Positions 52,425-61,832 of a stretch of 64,000 bases of DNA are shown piece by piece. The stretch spans positions 15,091,193 to 15,155,192 of the forward strand of contig NC_060235.2 of NCBI RefSeq assembly GCF_021155775.2, read 5' to 3'. The notes under the pieces are model-generated. The model was not told the DNA's origin, did not search any database, and saw only the letters and a list, made by a program, of their open reading frames with translations. The translations under genes were made by a program, and so were the position numbers. Origin of the DNA: Neodiprion pinetum. Lineage: Eukaryota; Arthropoda; Insecta; Hymenoptera; Diprionidae. Positions within the stretch are counted from its first letter, which is position 1, and the number at the start of each line of letters is the position of its first letter.

Positions 52425-52807
52425 CAGTAAACTCCCGTTCATCCGAAATCCGCTTTATCTGAACAAACTTTGTCGGATGCACCTACCCCACCCGCACCCA
52501 CCGAATACCATCGCGACCGATTACTTATTTTCTCTTCTCTTATTTTTCTGTATCAACGCAAAATGACCAAGCTTTGTTATTCAGCATTCAAAAACTGTTT
52601 AACCTGTCAACACAAATTGTTTAGTCAAAAACATACAGGCTTATTCACAACCATATCAATAGCATTCTACGTACGCACATTTTACGATCATATTTCGCGG
52701 TATTGATGCAATGCGGGGTGTTTCACGCGGGAATTCGGTTTATCCGAAATTTTCGTTATCCGAACCGTCTTCCGTCCCGATCATTTCAAATAAACGGGAG
52801 TTTACTG
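52425..52807. mobile_element. Tigger/pogo-type MITE
   Basis: TA duplications at 52423-52424 and 52808-52809 flank inverted termini CAGTAAACTCCCGTTCATCC and its diverged complement AAACGGGAGTTTACTG. Subterminal TTATCCGAA words are typical of pogo/Tigger elements. 383 bp, non-coding. Confidence 0.8.
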
Positions 52808-52920
52808 TATTGAGAGATGTTTGGAGAGATAAATGTAGATAGTGGATTATCGACGGAGAATCCCGAAGAATGGACTGGAGTGAATAAGTCGGACGATAAT
52901 GAGGATAAATTATAATTAAC

Positions 52921-53043
52921 CCCTCACGGAAAAAAAGTCCCAAATTGGATGTCAATTCGTGACCCTAACTTTTTTCTTATGGAAGATTATCTATGAGTTA
53001 GAAGTACAAATTTACACCCCAGTTGGGGTATTTTCCGTGAGGG
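52921..53043. mobile_element. 123-bp MITE
   Basis: Perfect 13-bp inverted ends CCCTCACGGAAAA and TTTTCCGTGAGGG, with partly pairing subterminal sequence (CCAAATTGG, CCCAGTTGGGG). Non-coding. Confidence 0.65.
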
Positions 53044-53299
53044 ACAAAACAATGATATAATGTGATTTGTTCGCTACAGCGCTACGGTATGTATCGCTAG
53101 AGATTTGTACAACAACTGAGATTTGGCACAATCGGGAGAGTACATAGATGATATACAGATATAATTTTGCGAGAGTGCACGATATATGCATGCATATAAC
53201 CAGATAATTTGTTCGAGAAGCGTCACGGGCAAGCGGCAGTAGTATAGCAATAGGTGTCCTAGGTACAAACAACTTCTTTACCGACCAAGCCGCTCCGCG

Positions 53300-53520
53300 C
53301 ACCCCAGACGCAAACTCTTGAAGGCTGCCCCCACTCTCGTCAGATAAAACGTGCTCTGCCGTACCGACTTGAGGTCAAAAACGTGCAACCTTACTGACAG
53401 TTGTATCGGTCGACGGTGAAAAATCGCACTGCCTTACCAACAATTCTTATCGGTCGACGGGCAAAATCGTGCTGTTTTACCGACCGAAGGTCAGAGTCTC
53501 CATGTAGTGCTCGTCTGCCT
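53300..53520 (+). repeat. Subterminal repeats of Polinton 2
   Basis: Units of about 60-70 bp with ACCGACTTGAGGTCAAAAACG, TATCGGTCGACGG(T/G)(G/C)AAAA and ACCGACCGAAGGTCAGAG recur three to four times, separated by AAAATCG(C/T)(A/G)CTG. This is comparable in position to the tandem units of the element-1 terminal repeats but unrelated in sequence. Confidence 0.6.
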
Positions 53521-53981
53521 GTGGTAGAGGGCGCAGCGAATGGCGTGAACTTTTTTACTAACCTTGATGTCGGTTACCCGTCCCGCATTCTTTTCCCACG
53601 ATAGGATTGTTGATGTGTAACATCAACCACCCCCACATTCTTTTCCCACATTATCAACCACGCGAAATTCCAAAGTTATTGGTTCTGAGAATTGTTTTTC
53701 ACTTACTCGGATGCTGGTTTGATATCAACCACGTGACATTTTTTTGGCTTGTAACTGTCATGTGAACTCAACGATGGATTTTGAACGGGTTCAGTCAAGA
53801 CCAGAGTGCAAGGTCGACCGATTGCCGCGGTACATTCAGAGCCATGGATCAGCGGTGTTGAGTTACTATCGCTCTGGAAATGCTGAAAGGTGCGCGCGCA
53901 TACACAAACATACGTATTCGATATCAACCACGTGACATTCCTTACCCTCCACCAAATTTCAAATTATGTGGTGGGGGAACG

Positions 53982-53990
53982 TTATATAAG
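53982..53990 (+). promoter_or_regulatory. TATA-like box
   Basis: TTATATAAG about 200 bp before the Met of the small unknown gene at 54192 and about 50 bp before another Met at 54038 in a different frame. Confidence 0.35.
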
Positions 53991-54191
53991 TCAAAAGTGA
54001 AAACTTCATCGCCAGTCTGAAGCTGTTCTTCTTGCAAATGAGAAGTGCTTTGGAACAACAACGTGAATTGAAGAAACGACTAGAACTGCTTATCAAGAAT
54101 ATTGGAGAAGTAAAACATTTGCTGAAAATCAGATCTGACCTCAATCAACTCACAAGAGATTTTGAGCACATACAACTCGACAGTAACGATC

Positions 54192-54500
54192 ATGGACTTT
54201 TCAAAATTAAACGAAGTCGCTCGCCTGGAGACACTTCTGCCCTTGTAGAAGCTTTCGGACCTCGAAGTATACTTCGAATACCGAGTCAGTGGCGTTCGTC
54301 GGGTTAAAACGGAATTTGGTGATAAAATCGTTCTGGACTTGGGGGACTCTTTTACGATTTTTCTACCGACCCGACTGACCAAGGCCCTCCAAGAAGATGA
54401 AGATTTGTTCCAGAAGGTGACGACGGCCAGTAACGAGAAACGGTTGCATCTACGCTATCTTGGTGGACCCTACGGTCAACTTGAATTCGTATACGTATAA
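54192..54500 (+). pseudogene. Polinton 2 small conserved gene of unknown function, one stop
   Basis: The frame starts MDFSKLNEVARLETLL and runs 102 codons to TAA at 54498-54500 with a single TAG at 54246-54248. Blocks LSDLEVYFEYRVSGVRRVKT and LGDSFTIFLPTRL match the gene at 48309-47889 of element 1. The end (RYLGGPYGQLEFVYV) gives the natural C-terminus of the family. An overlapping frame at 54032-54307 starts MRSALEQQRELKKRLELLIK and is coiled-coil-like, but the conserved frame is the one described. Function unknown; small beta-rich protein. Confidence 0.6.
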
Positions 54501-54662
54501 TCTAAGTATCACGTTCAAATATCCAGTGTCCTGTGGAAGTCTTACGTTCAATTAACAAAAAAAAAAAAAAAAAAGATCGAAATTATGAATATTTTTTCAT
54601 TTATCGCCTAACCATCTTGTATACCTTTAATCCTACGTACGTTTTGTACCTTGTAATTGTAT

Positions 54663-55241
54663 TTAGAATGAAGTCTTGGAATCTAATAAAATGACCGTTC
54701 TTGTAGACGCTTTTGCGCAGTAACACAAATCGTACACCCTCGCCATCCGAACAGTATGATGATTTTTTAGCCAATTTTGAAGTATCAAAACGTTTTGTGC
54801 TGCACAGAATGCGTTAGGTATTGTATGAACGTCGCATCTTAGAGACACAGCTGAACTTTTTTGCAAGGTTTAAAGCGACGGACAGTCAAAGTCCAGCATA
54901 TCAACGATTTGAACTTTCGGGACAATTTTAAGCAACCAATCTCGTTTTTCTTCTCCTCTTACGTACACGGTTTCAGCTTTGCACAGCCTGTCTTCAATGG
55001 TCCACTCAATTTTCTCAAACGGTATGGTTCCACAGCTCCAAGATTAACCGTGAGAATCGCGTTCTAACCAAGAATTTTGACTTTTGTGTTTGAAGTCCAG
55101 ACAATCCCATTCGTGAGGAGGCTTAAAGAAAAACATTGATGGAGTTGCTTCTGAATAGATTGAAGTTATGGCCAATTCTTTTAATGTGAAGGTATTGTTG
55201 AAAGGTCTACGAAAGCCTTGTATGTCAACGATAAGCTCCAT
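54663..55241 (-). pseudogene. Polinton 2 unknown (nuclease-like?) gene
   Basis: Homologue of the gene at 47375-47935. The 5' part starts MELIVDIQGFRRPFN at 55241 and includes FFKPPHEWDCL and WLERDSHG. Stops follow at 55044-55046 and near 54870, with frame-consistent similarity (VYVRGEEKRDWLLKIV, DMLDFDCPSL) between and after them (FCAAQNVLILQNWLKN). The sequence has at least two stops. Same relative position as in element 1: between the outermost small gene and the major capsid gene, convergent with... the small gene and in the same direction as the capsid gene. No firm function. Confidence 0.5.
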
Positions 55242-55296
55242 CTTTGAACTGTGCGAGATGGTGGGAACGGGTCAGCTTTTATACCAACTTTTTCAC

Positions 55297-56460
55297 TCAA
55301 CCACTGAGCGGGTTGTATTCGACAATACGATTGTGAACAATCAAGAAGTTCAAATTCAAGACGGATGTCGACAGGTCCGTACTTCAAAGATTCGTTTTGT
55401 TTTGAACAGTCAATAACGAATACGGGGACGTCTCGAAGAAATTCACTCTTTGTCAGCAACGGCTCGTGGTTCTTGTCGTAGTAGGTAGCTTGGAAGTTTG
55501 TGTACATCTCGTACAGGAGCGCGTACAGATTACGACTTATGTTGAGGTTCAGGATACCGTACGGATAAGATTGAGACTTTAAAAATAGCTTGACGTCCGT
55601 GATATTGCAATGATCGGAATGACTTGCGTTCTTGCCGGTCTTGTTCTTTCTACTTGTTTGGAAACCCAAAATGACGTGACGAGGTTTGTCAAGCTAAGTG
55701 GAAGTTTTCACAGTCCAAACGTGTTTCGATGTTGTGGGAAGTAAGGGATATCCGTACAATTCCCAACTGCGAAAGCTCATCGAAATAGGTGGATCTTTCG
55801 GAATGAAATTAGGTGGGTCAACTTTTTTCTGATCCGCGAGTTTCAAATACGTTATTAGCCATTCCACTGCATTGATCGTGATTTTGAATTCCTCCTCTTG
55901 AGTCTGTATGATAGCGTTGACGTCAGTTTTTGATCTCGTCAAAATTAACTTATGTTTAGCGTAGACAACGATCTTGCGATAGTCCTTAGCGAAACCCAAT
56001 ATCACGCTAAGCGGTATCAGTACGTCAGAATTACCCTCGGCATCGGTTAATTTTTTCTTCTCTTCTACATCAAGCCATCCAGCGTTCTCCATTAGCCAAG
56101 CCTGACCAGGGTGCAAAGAAGCGTAACCCTTCATGAGACTTGGCAAGCCAACGTTCTTGCCTCTATAAATCTCAACTGCATTAATTTCGTAGCAAATTCC
56201 TTCGAACAAATGACAGATCGCGTTGTTTACGAGCTGTGTGTTTACAGTAGCTGTACCATCAGGTTTGAGGAGTCGTCCATGGATATGTACCGAACTTTTG
56301 TTGGGTAATATGCATAAATCCTGATGCTGAACGGTGATTCGAATTTCATCGCTGTGTTGAAAGTTGACAAGGCGTGAGGTTTGTGAGCGTAAATCTCGTA
56401 ATGCGCAACGGATTCGTCAAAGACCACTGGTGTTTGGATGTTTAAGATTTCTTCCTCCAT
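55297..56460 (-). pseudogene. Polinton 2 major capsid protein
   Basis: The frame begins MEEEILNIQTPVVFDESVAH at 56460 and runs through three segments. A frameshift near 56210-56240 leads into IYRGKNVGLPSLMKGYASLH, HKLILTRSKTDVNAIIQT, AVEWLITYLKLADQKK. A stop near 55691 precedes GFQTSRKNKTGKNASHSDH and ISRNLYALLYEMYTNFQATY. Near 55340 the frame shifts again; the true C-terminus (HNRIVEYNPLSG) ends at about 55297 in another frame. It is homologous to the copy at 45870-47080. Three lesions make it non-functional. Confidence 0.82.
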
Positions 56461-56678
56461 GGAAAATAGCGAATAATAAAACAGCAAAATCCGATTTTCA
56501 GTTGTCGGATATCCCTCCTTCAAAAGTGGTCAGTTTCAGACCCAGAGCTATCAGGAACTCTACGTTTCGAGGTGTTAAATGTTCAAGAATCGATCGATGA
56601 CTGACACGGTCGGGGCATGCCGACTTACTGATATACCTACTCTTTGACAGTCTGTTATATGTATACAATTCCCATCGT

Positions 56679-57353
56679 TTATTGCAATTTGATATGTAGT
56701 CTCACAGTAATAACATCTCCACGAAAATTAACCATGTCTCCGTCTTGATCCACTAACCGGAGCTGAACGCGATCTATGGTTCTGACGGTGATCGGAAGGT
56801 AATTGACGTGCGACGGTACTTCCACGATCTCATATCCTGGTGGGTTAGTCGGGAAAGACTCGTGAATAGTGTGTACTTTGTGTCCATTGACGTAGGTGCC
56901 CGTTGTAATGCTACACTCGACTCGCAACGCGTTAACCTTGAGGATAGTTACAGTCACATCTGATTCGTGAGTTTGATCAACCTCCAATACGCGTGGTGTG
57001 AATCCCAAAAGTTGAGCGATGAAATCATTCGTCTCAAAGGTAATCGTGTGGTAGCATGTGATTTCGCTGCGTAATGTATTATTGTTAGGTGTGATGGCGA
57101 GCCTGATATCTGTATTTCTTAGCACGTTTTGAAGATACTTCTTTATGTCGTTGATCTCGTAGCTGCCGGTAGGTATGGTGATCGCTTTATCAGTTACGTA
57201 AATTTTATTGTGACCGACATCAGTGTTGAGAATCAAATTAAAGGTTAACAATTCTACCGAGCCAAGAGCATAACTTTTATCACGAGCAAGTTTGATCGGT
57301 CGGAAATATTGTTTTTCGAGAATAGAAGAGGTTCCCGAAATAGTAAGCGTCAA
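56679..57353 (-). CDS. Polinton 2 minor capsid (penton-like) protein
   Basis: Intact frame of 224 codons starting MTLTISGTSSILEKQYFRPI and ending VRLHIKLQ. Beta-rich throughout, with LLTFNLILNTDVGHNKIYVT, ITIPTGSYEINDIKKYLQ, RSEITCYHTITFETNDF and VNYLPITVRTIDRVQLRLVD. It matches 45111-45653 of element 1 but keeps about 45 N-terminal residues missing there, so this is the better reference for the family. It is the gene between protease and major capsid, expected to be the penton-type single jelly roll. A Met a few codons upstream is not excluded, since only 4 bp separate it from the protease stop at 57358. Confidence 0.8.
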   Translation of the reverse strand: MTLTISGTSSILEKQYFRPIKLARDKSYALGSVELLTFNLILNTDVGHNKIYVTDKAITIPTGSYEINDIKKYLQNVLRNTDIRLAITPNNNTLRSEITCYHTITFETNDFIAQLLGFTPRVLEVDQTHESDVTVTILKVNALRVECSITTGTYVNGHKVHTIHESFPTNPPGYEIVEVPSHVNYLPITVRTIDRVQLRLVDQDGDMVNFRGDVITVRLHIKLQ

Positions 57354-57357
57354 CGAA

Positions 57358-57771
57358 TCATCTATGACTGCGAGTGGTAGACTGACTTTGATGAATCATG
57401 CACCATGTTCTATACAGCTCACCACTTAGAAATTTCAGACACAATTGTCCGCATTCAAATGTTTCATAATCCTGGTACCGTTCATAATTGTATTTAACAC
57501 TACCAACGCCGAGGTATTTTATGCGGTCTGAGGGTGGTTGAAGGTCGCCGAAATTGTCAAAGTAATCGATATTATTGTCGGGTTTCTTGTATGCAACCCA
57601 GTGTGTTCCCGGACCGTCGTTGTCGTCAAGGTTAATTATAGCTGACTCGTTTTTTCGTGGACCGTTTTCGAGCATTTCGATTCGCATGAAAACACCGCGG
57701 AAATGCGGAAGCTTAAAGATTTTTGCATATACCAACAAGTCACAATCAGTCAACGCTCGACACGGTAGCAT
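57358..57771 (-). CDS. Polinton 2 adenain-like maturation protease
   Basis: The start at 57771 (MLPCRALTDCDLLVYAKIFK) is chosen because the sequence before it in the same frame is the PLA2 gene read out of frame. The catalytic His is in GPGTHWVAYKK, the acidic residue in YFDNFGDLQ, and the Cys in CGQLCLKFLSGE. 137 codons, all three catalytic positions intact. The gene overlaps or abuts the PLA2 gene upstream (PLA2 stop at 57777) and the minor capsid gene downstream (start 57353), consistent with tightly packed late genes. Confidence 0.87.
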   Translation of the reverse strand: MLPCRALTDCDLLVYAKIFKLPHFRGVFMRIEMLENGPRKNESAIINLDDNDGPGTHWVAYKKPDNNIDYFDNFGDLQPPSDRIKYLGVGSVKYNYERYQDYETFECGQLCLKFLSGELYRTWCMIHQSQSTTRSHR

Positions 57772-57776
57772 CGGAT

Positions 57777-58565
57777 CTAGTTTTTTAAAAGATGGAGACC
57801 AAGACCTATTTTGTATGGTTTCATATGAAGCCCTTTGCCCAACGCGATAGGTTCCATAGTTTTGTTGTGTCGTTTGCTCTCTCCCGGTTCTCGTCTGGCA
57901 GCACTTGCATCGTTCACAGCTTTTCCTATACCTGCCGCACCACCGGCTGACGCGCCTGTAGCACCAAGTCCAGCGAAAAAAGGAATCAGAAACGGTAGAA
58001 AACCACCGACTTTTGAAGGTACTTGTAGGACGCGGGGTGTTCGCACTATACATACACCGCCCGCTTTTTGAACGGCGTTCTCAGCTCCCTTCAGCGCAGA
58101 TTCGATCGCTACTTTCGCATCATTGCTTGGAACCGTGGAACGTTTTGCAGTATTGATAATTTTTGTCAAGGTCGCATTTTTTGATTTTCGAATTCCCATT
58201 CCGAGTCCCGATTATACTTTTATTGTATTAGCTATTGCCCAAGCGGCTGTCCTCTCACCCAAATTTGTGTCCTTTGCGAGAACTTGTTTCCAAGCTTTCT
58301 CAGCCAACACCCTATCAGCCTCATTTATAACTTCAAGATTTTCACGATTCTGCAAGTAAGCAATGTCGTGGTCCTTGCAAGCTGCGTCGAGAAGATTGAT
58401 TCCCGAATCACCCCGCGCGAGTCTCTTTGTTAATTTTGTACCAGGCCCACAGTACTGATAACCAGGTACATGCAATTCGATTGGAAGGCTGTTGATGATT
58501 TTATTCACCAGACCCTTGCCACGATTTTGCCGCCTGCTGCTTTGTTTACCTCTGTACGCGATCAT
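57777..58565 (-). pseudogene. Polinton 2 PLA2 / pVI-like protein, split by one stop
   Basis: The first part (58565-58212) is the PLA2 domain: YCGPGTKLTKRLARGDSGIN and the catalytic DAACKDHDIAY pair, in a Lys/Arg-flanked context. A TAA at 58212-58214 ends it. The second part starts five codons further in the same frame (Met at 58199) and holds the hydrophobic VGGFLPFLIPFFAGLGATG and the Ala/Gly stretch, as in the intact fusion at 43892-44719. A single nonsense change therefore splits the gene. Alternatively the two parts could be made separately; the element-1 fusion argues against it. Confidence 0.8.
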
Positions 58566-58604
58566 GTTCGCGCGTTGACTGAAGAAAAGTGCTTTAAAAC
58601 GGGG

Positions 58605-58613
58605 TATTTATAG
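58605..58613 (-). promoter_or_regulatory. TATA box in the divergent PLA2/ATPase promoter
   Basis: CTATAAATA on the minus strand, 40 bp upstream of the PLA2 start (58565). The plus-strand reading TATTTATAG lies 16 bp before the ATPase Met at 58629, too close for a standard box there. Confidence 0.5.
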
Positions 58614-58628
58614 CAAATCCGATCAGTC

Positions 58629-59342
58629 ATGTCCGAGATGCGGTTTGAGAAACAACCAATCGAGCTTCCCGTGATGAAGTTTGACAAACTTTCGGAGCAA
58701 AATGTCAAAAGGCACAAACGGCACGGTAAATTACTCCCAAATAGTGTACGTGCGATATTCTGTGGACCGTCGAATTGTGGTAAAACTAATGCGTTGCTCA
58801 CACTTATAACCCATCCCAATGGACTCAGATTTGAAAATATCTACACCTACTCAAAATCTCCCGACCAACCTAAATACCAGTTGTTGAAGCAATTGTTGGA
58901 CCATGTTGAGAATACGGAGTATTTTGCGTTTACCGAGCGTGAGCAAGTGATTACACCGGAAGAAGCACGGCCCATCTCAATAATCATATTTGACGATGTA
59001 GCGTGCGAGAAGCAGGACAATATTAGGGCCTACTTTTGCATGGGTAGACATCACTACGTTGACTGTTTCTATCTCTGTCAGACGTACACGCGAATTTCCA
59101 AACATCTGGTGCGCGACAACGTAAACTTACTCATGTTATCCAAACAAGACGATATGAACCTGAGCCACGTATACAACGCCCATGTAAACACCGATATGTC
59201 TTACACAGAGTTTAAAAGTGTGTGCTCTACATGCTGGAACGGTAAGGAGTACGGGTTTCTGGTGATCGACAATGACAGTGAGCTCAACGAAGGACGATAC
59301 AGGAGGGGATTCGATTCTTTTGTTAGCGTGGAAAAAAAATAA
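58629..59342 (+). CDS. Polinton 2 packaging ATPase (FtsK/HerA type)
   Basis: An intact 237-codon frame. Walker A is CGPSNCGKTNALLTL (about residues 45-59) and Walker B ISIIIFDDVACEKQDNIRAY (about 117-136); both are complete. Other shared stretches with the element-1 copy are RHGKLLPNSVRAIF, SKHLVRDNVNLLML and ELNEGRYRRGFDSF. The family packages double-stranded DNA into capsids. The start could also be the second Met at 58638 (MRFEKQ), which matches the element-1 start. It is divergent from the PLA2 gene, 63 bp apart. Confidence 0.9.
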   Translation: MSEMRFEKQPIELPVMKFDKLSEQNVKRHKRHGKLLPNSVRAIFCGPSNCGKTNALLTLITHPNGLRFENIYTYSKSPDQPKYQLLKQLLDHVENTEYFAFTEREQVITPEEARPISIIIFDDVACEKQDNIRAYFCMGRHHYVDCFYLCQTYTRISKHLVRDNVNLLMLSKQDDMNLSHVYNAHVNTDMSYTEFKSVCSTCWNGKEYGFLVIDNDSELNEGRYRRGFDSFVSVEKK

Positions 59343-59439
59343 AATCTAACGTTTTCGAGCGAGGGACGCAGTAGCGTTGCAGACTCAGTTGCGTCAACAT
59401 ACAGAGCTCTGGAATTTCCAAGTAAAAGAATGTCCTACA

Positions 59440-60069
59440 TCAGATCGCTCAAACAAGTGCTTCGATTCGTCGAAAACACAGATTGCTCAAGTCGGGCAAG
59501 GAATCTACGACTCAGAAATTGAGTGATGTTTTCAAACCAGTGATGACTCCGTTGCAAGAACTGGTGAATGTTACAAAAGATACTAAACCTGTAAAACAAG
59601 AGGTGGAAGAAATTAAAGAAGAAATATAGCAGATGAAAAATGAAACGAAAAATGAAACTGTCTCGGAAATGGACGATTCCTTTGCTCCGGCAGGAGATGA
59701 AACAATCGTAGAAACACCGGTCGAGAAAATCGAGGATGAGTGTTTTGCACTGATGAGAGATGCGAAGACAAAAGTTGAATTGTACAACGTGTACGGTGTA
59801 CGCAACCTCTCAAACGGACTAATGATTGTGATTCGTTGATATCTTTTGAGAGTGACTACATTAGTATTGGCGATACGCATCACCCGAAAAAGAAGGGTTT
59901 GCTGGAACTTTTGTTAAAAAAGAAGCCTGAAGGTTCTTCTGTGAGCGCCGGAGGTCGGGAAAATTTTGAAAACATAATCCTCACAACGAACGCGCATGAA
60001 AATTATTACTCATCCAGAGCGGCTGTTCGAAACGATAACAGTTACGAATTCAAAAATGTCATGGCCTAA
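59440..60069 (+). pseudogene. Polinton 2 unknown gene, N-terminal part
   Basis: Homologous to 42386-43119 of element 1. The VFKPVMTPLQELVNVTKD stretch is followed by a TAG at about 59627-59629; then an acidic segment (SEMDDSFAPAGDETIVETPV), then LYNVYGVRNLSNGLMIV, a stop at about 59837 with a frame change into KKKGLLELLLKKKPEG and a final stop at 60067-60069. The gene is broken at least twice. The acidic linker is much shorter than in element 1. Confidence 0.6.
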
Positions 60070-60640
60070 TTGATGGATTATTCCCCATTACCTCGCCGGA
60101 AGGGTAGAGGTCGACTTCCGCAAGCTATGATCACTCCACAAGGTGTTAAAACGGAATACGTTTTCTGGGATGATCCAAACGAGTTAGTGGAGCGTCTTTG
60201 TTTACTCCTGGCATCTCAGGCAGCGGAAAATCCGAGTCACAGCAACGAAATAATCTCCATTATCGAAGAGCTACGCGAAGCAGGAATCATTGATCAAGCA
60301 GCTTCCATCGTTTTTGCATTCATTACCAAGATGAGCGTCGACGTGTTTGGACGGCATCTGGACAAAAACACGGCCGCGAGCACTCGCGGTCCTCCGGATA
60401 TCGGATTTCAAATAACAGCGGACGGGCATTACGATATACGGAACAAGAGACTGTGCAATGTCGCAGATCCCGCAGAGCCGAACAATGCTGTAACTTCGAA
60501 AATCTTGAGACGAAAATTCATCGTGCTGCGAAAACAAATCGACTCCTCGATCAAATGATCAAAGCTTCAGAGCTTACCACGGAGAAAGCCTTGGATACCT
60601 TTTACACAGACTTTAAAACAGGCAGAGACCTGTCGGTTTG
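60070..60640 (+). pseudogene. Polinton 2 unknown gene, C-terminal part
   Basis: The frame from 60073 carries EYVFWDDPNELVERLCLLLA, IISIIEELREAGIID, MSVDVFGRHLDKN and IRNKRLCNVADPAEPNNAV, each with a match in the pieces 41233-41460 and 36339-36747 of element 1. A frame change near 60480-60540 leads to a helical tail ending at 60639-60641. In element 1 the N- and C-terminal parts are continuous across the SINE insertion point with no stop, which suggests they form one gene and that the stop at 60067-60069 is a lesion. Function unknown. Confidence 0.6.
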
Positions 60641-60690
60641 AAACGCTGCTAACATTTCTCAATTGGACACCCGAATAAGAGCGTTGGAAT

Positions 60691-61564
60691 ATGAACGAGG
60701 AAAAGCAAGCACTGGTGACGGAACTTCATCAGCCTGCACGCCGGAATCACCCGCGTCAACGTGTAGACGTGCGCGGCATCGACGAGACGTGGCAGGCAGA
60801 TCCTGTTAATATGACGTCATACGGTGGACAAAACAAAAGCTACAAGTACATGCTCACAGTCATTGATATCTTTTCAAAGTATGCGTGGGCTATACCGATA
60901 AAGAGCGAGTCTGAAGATGATGTTACGAAAGCAATAGAATCGATGCTTGTTCAAGGACGGGTGCCGAAAAATTTACACGTCGACAGAGGAACGGAATTTC
61001 ACAACCCGAAATTTGAATCGCTTATGACACGTTACGAAATCAAATTTTACTCCACGTACAGTAATTTTAAGGCTTCGATCTGTGAACGTTTCAATCGCAC
61101 GCTAAAAGATGAAATGTGGAAACAGTTCAGCATGCAAGGAAGCTACAAGTGGCTCGATATCTTATCTGATTTGGTTTCGGCTTACAACAACGTCAAACAC
61201 CGAACCATAAGAATGAAACCGTCGGATGTCACCGTTGCAAACGAGAGGCTGTTTTTACACTGGGCGTACGAAGGGCTTCGAGCGATACCTACCATATCGG
61301 CAAAATTCAAATCCGGCGACAAAGTTCGAATCAGCAAATTCAAAAATGTCTTCGAAAAAGGTTAAACTCACAATTGGACGACTGAAACATCACGATAAGT
61401 CGAGTGGAGAATACTCATCCTGTGACGTACAAGCTCAAAGACTACCGAGATCAACCTATCGCTGGTGGTTTCTACGAACAAGAGCTCCTTCAGGTTGAAC
61501 ATCTGGATATCTATCTGGTGGAGAAGGTGCTCAAGAAGCGTAAAGGAAAAATATACGTCAAATG
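60691..61564 (+). pseudogene. Polinton 2 RVE integrase
   Basis: The main frame (60691-61365, 224 codons) is long and well preserved: HQPARRNHPRQRVDVRGIDE, YKYMLTVIDIFSKYAWAIPI, LHVDRGTEFHNPKF with the second catalytic Asp, and SICERFNRTLKDEMW with the catalytic Glu. The first catalytic Asp region reads QADPVNMTSY, where element 1 has ADLVDMTAY, so this Asp may be Asn. A stop/frameshift at about 61365 separates the C-terminal part in another frame, which has YKLKDYRDQPIAGGFYEQEL and a chromodomain-like YLVEKVLKKRKGKIYVK. The start Met may be internal: the zinc-binding N-terminal domain is short. Retrovirus-type integrase inserts the element with 6-bp duplications. Confidence 0.82.
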
Positions 61565-61832
61565 ATTATGTTTTGACAATACACACAACAGTTGGATAAA
61601 CGAATCGGACATGTAACATTTGAATAAATGAATTTTTTGTAAAAACGTATGTGCCTCTTTATTTTATACCCGACACATAACAAATATGCATCTTTATTTT
61701 TCAGACAATCGACAGACATATGCATAGTTGTACAATTTTTTATATTTCGGAGCTTTCTTATTTACTATCCTACATAATAATATTTTATACATGATGCCAC
61801 AGTTATAAATTACGAAGCTAAGGTGTAGGCTT
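61565..61832. other. Convergent intergenic stretch
   Basis: A short AT-rich region between the convergent integrase and polymerase genes. AATAAA-like words (AATAAATGAA at about 61622) could serve polyadenylation. Confidence 0.5.

Noticed and set aside
54032..54307. 91-codon coiled-coil-like frame in Polinton 2
   Set aside because: Its second half overlaps, in another frame, the conserved gene at 54192-54500 that matches element 1; the first half has no counterpart in element 1.
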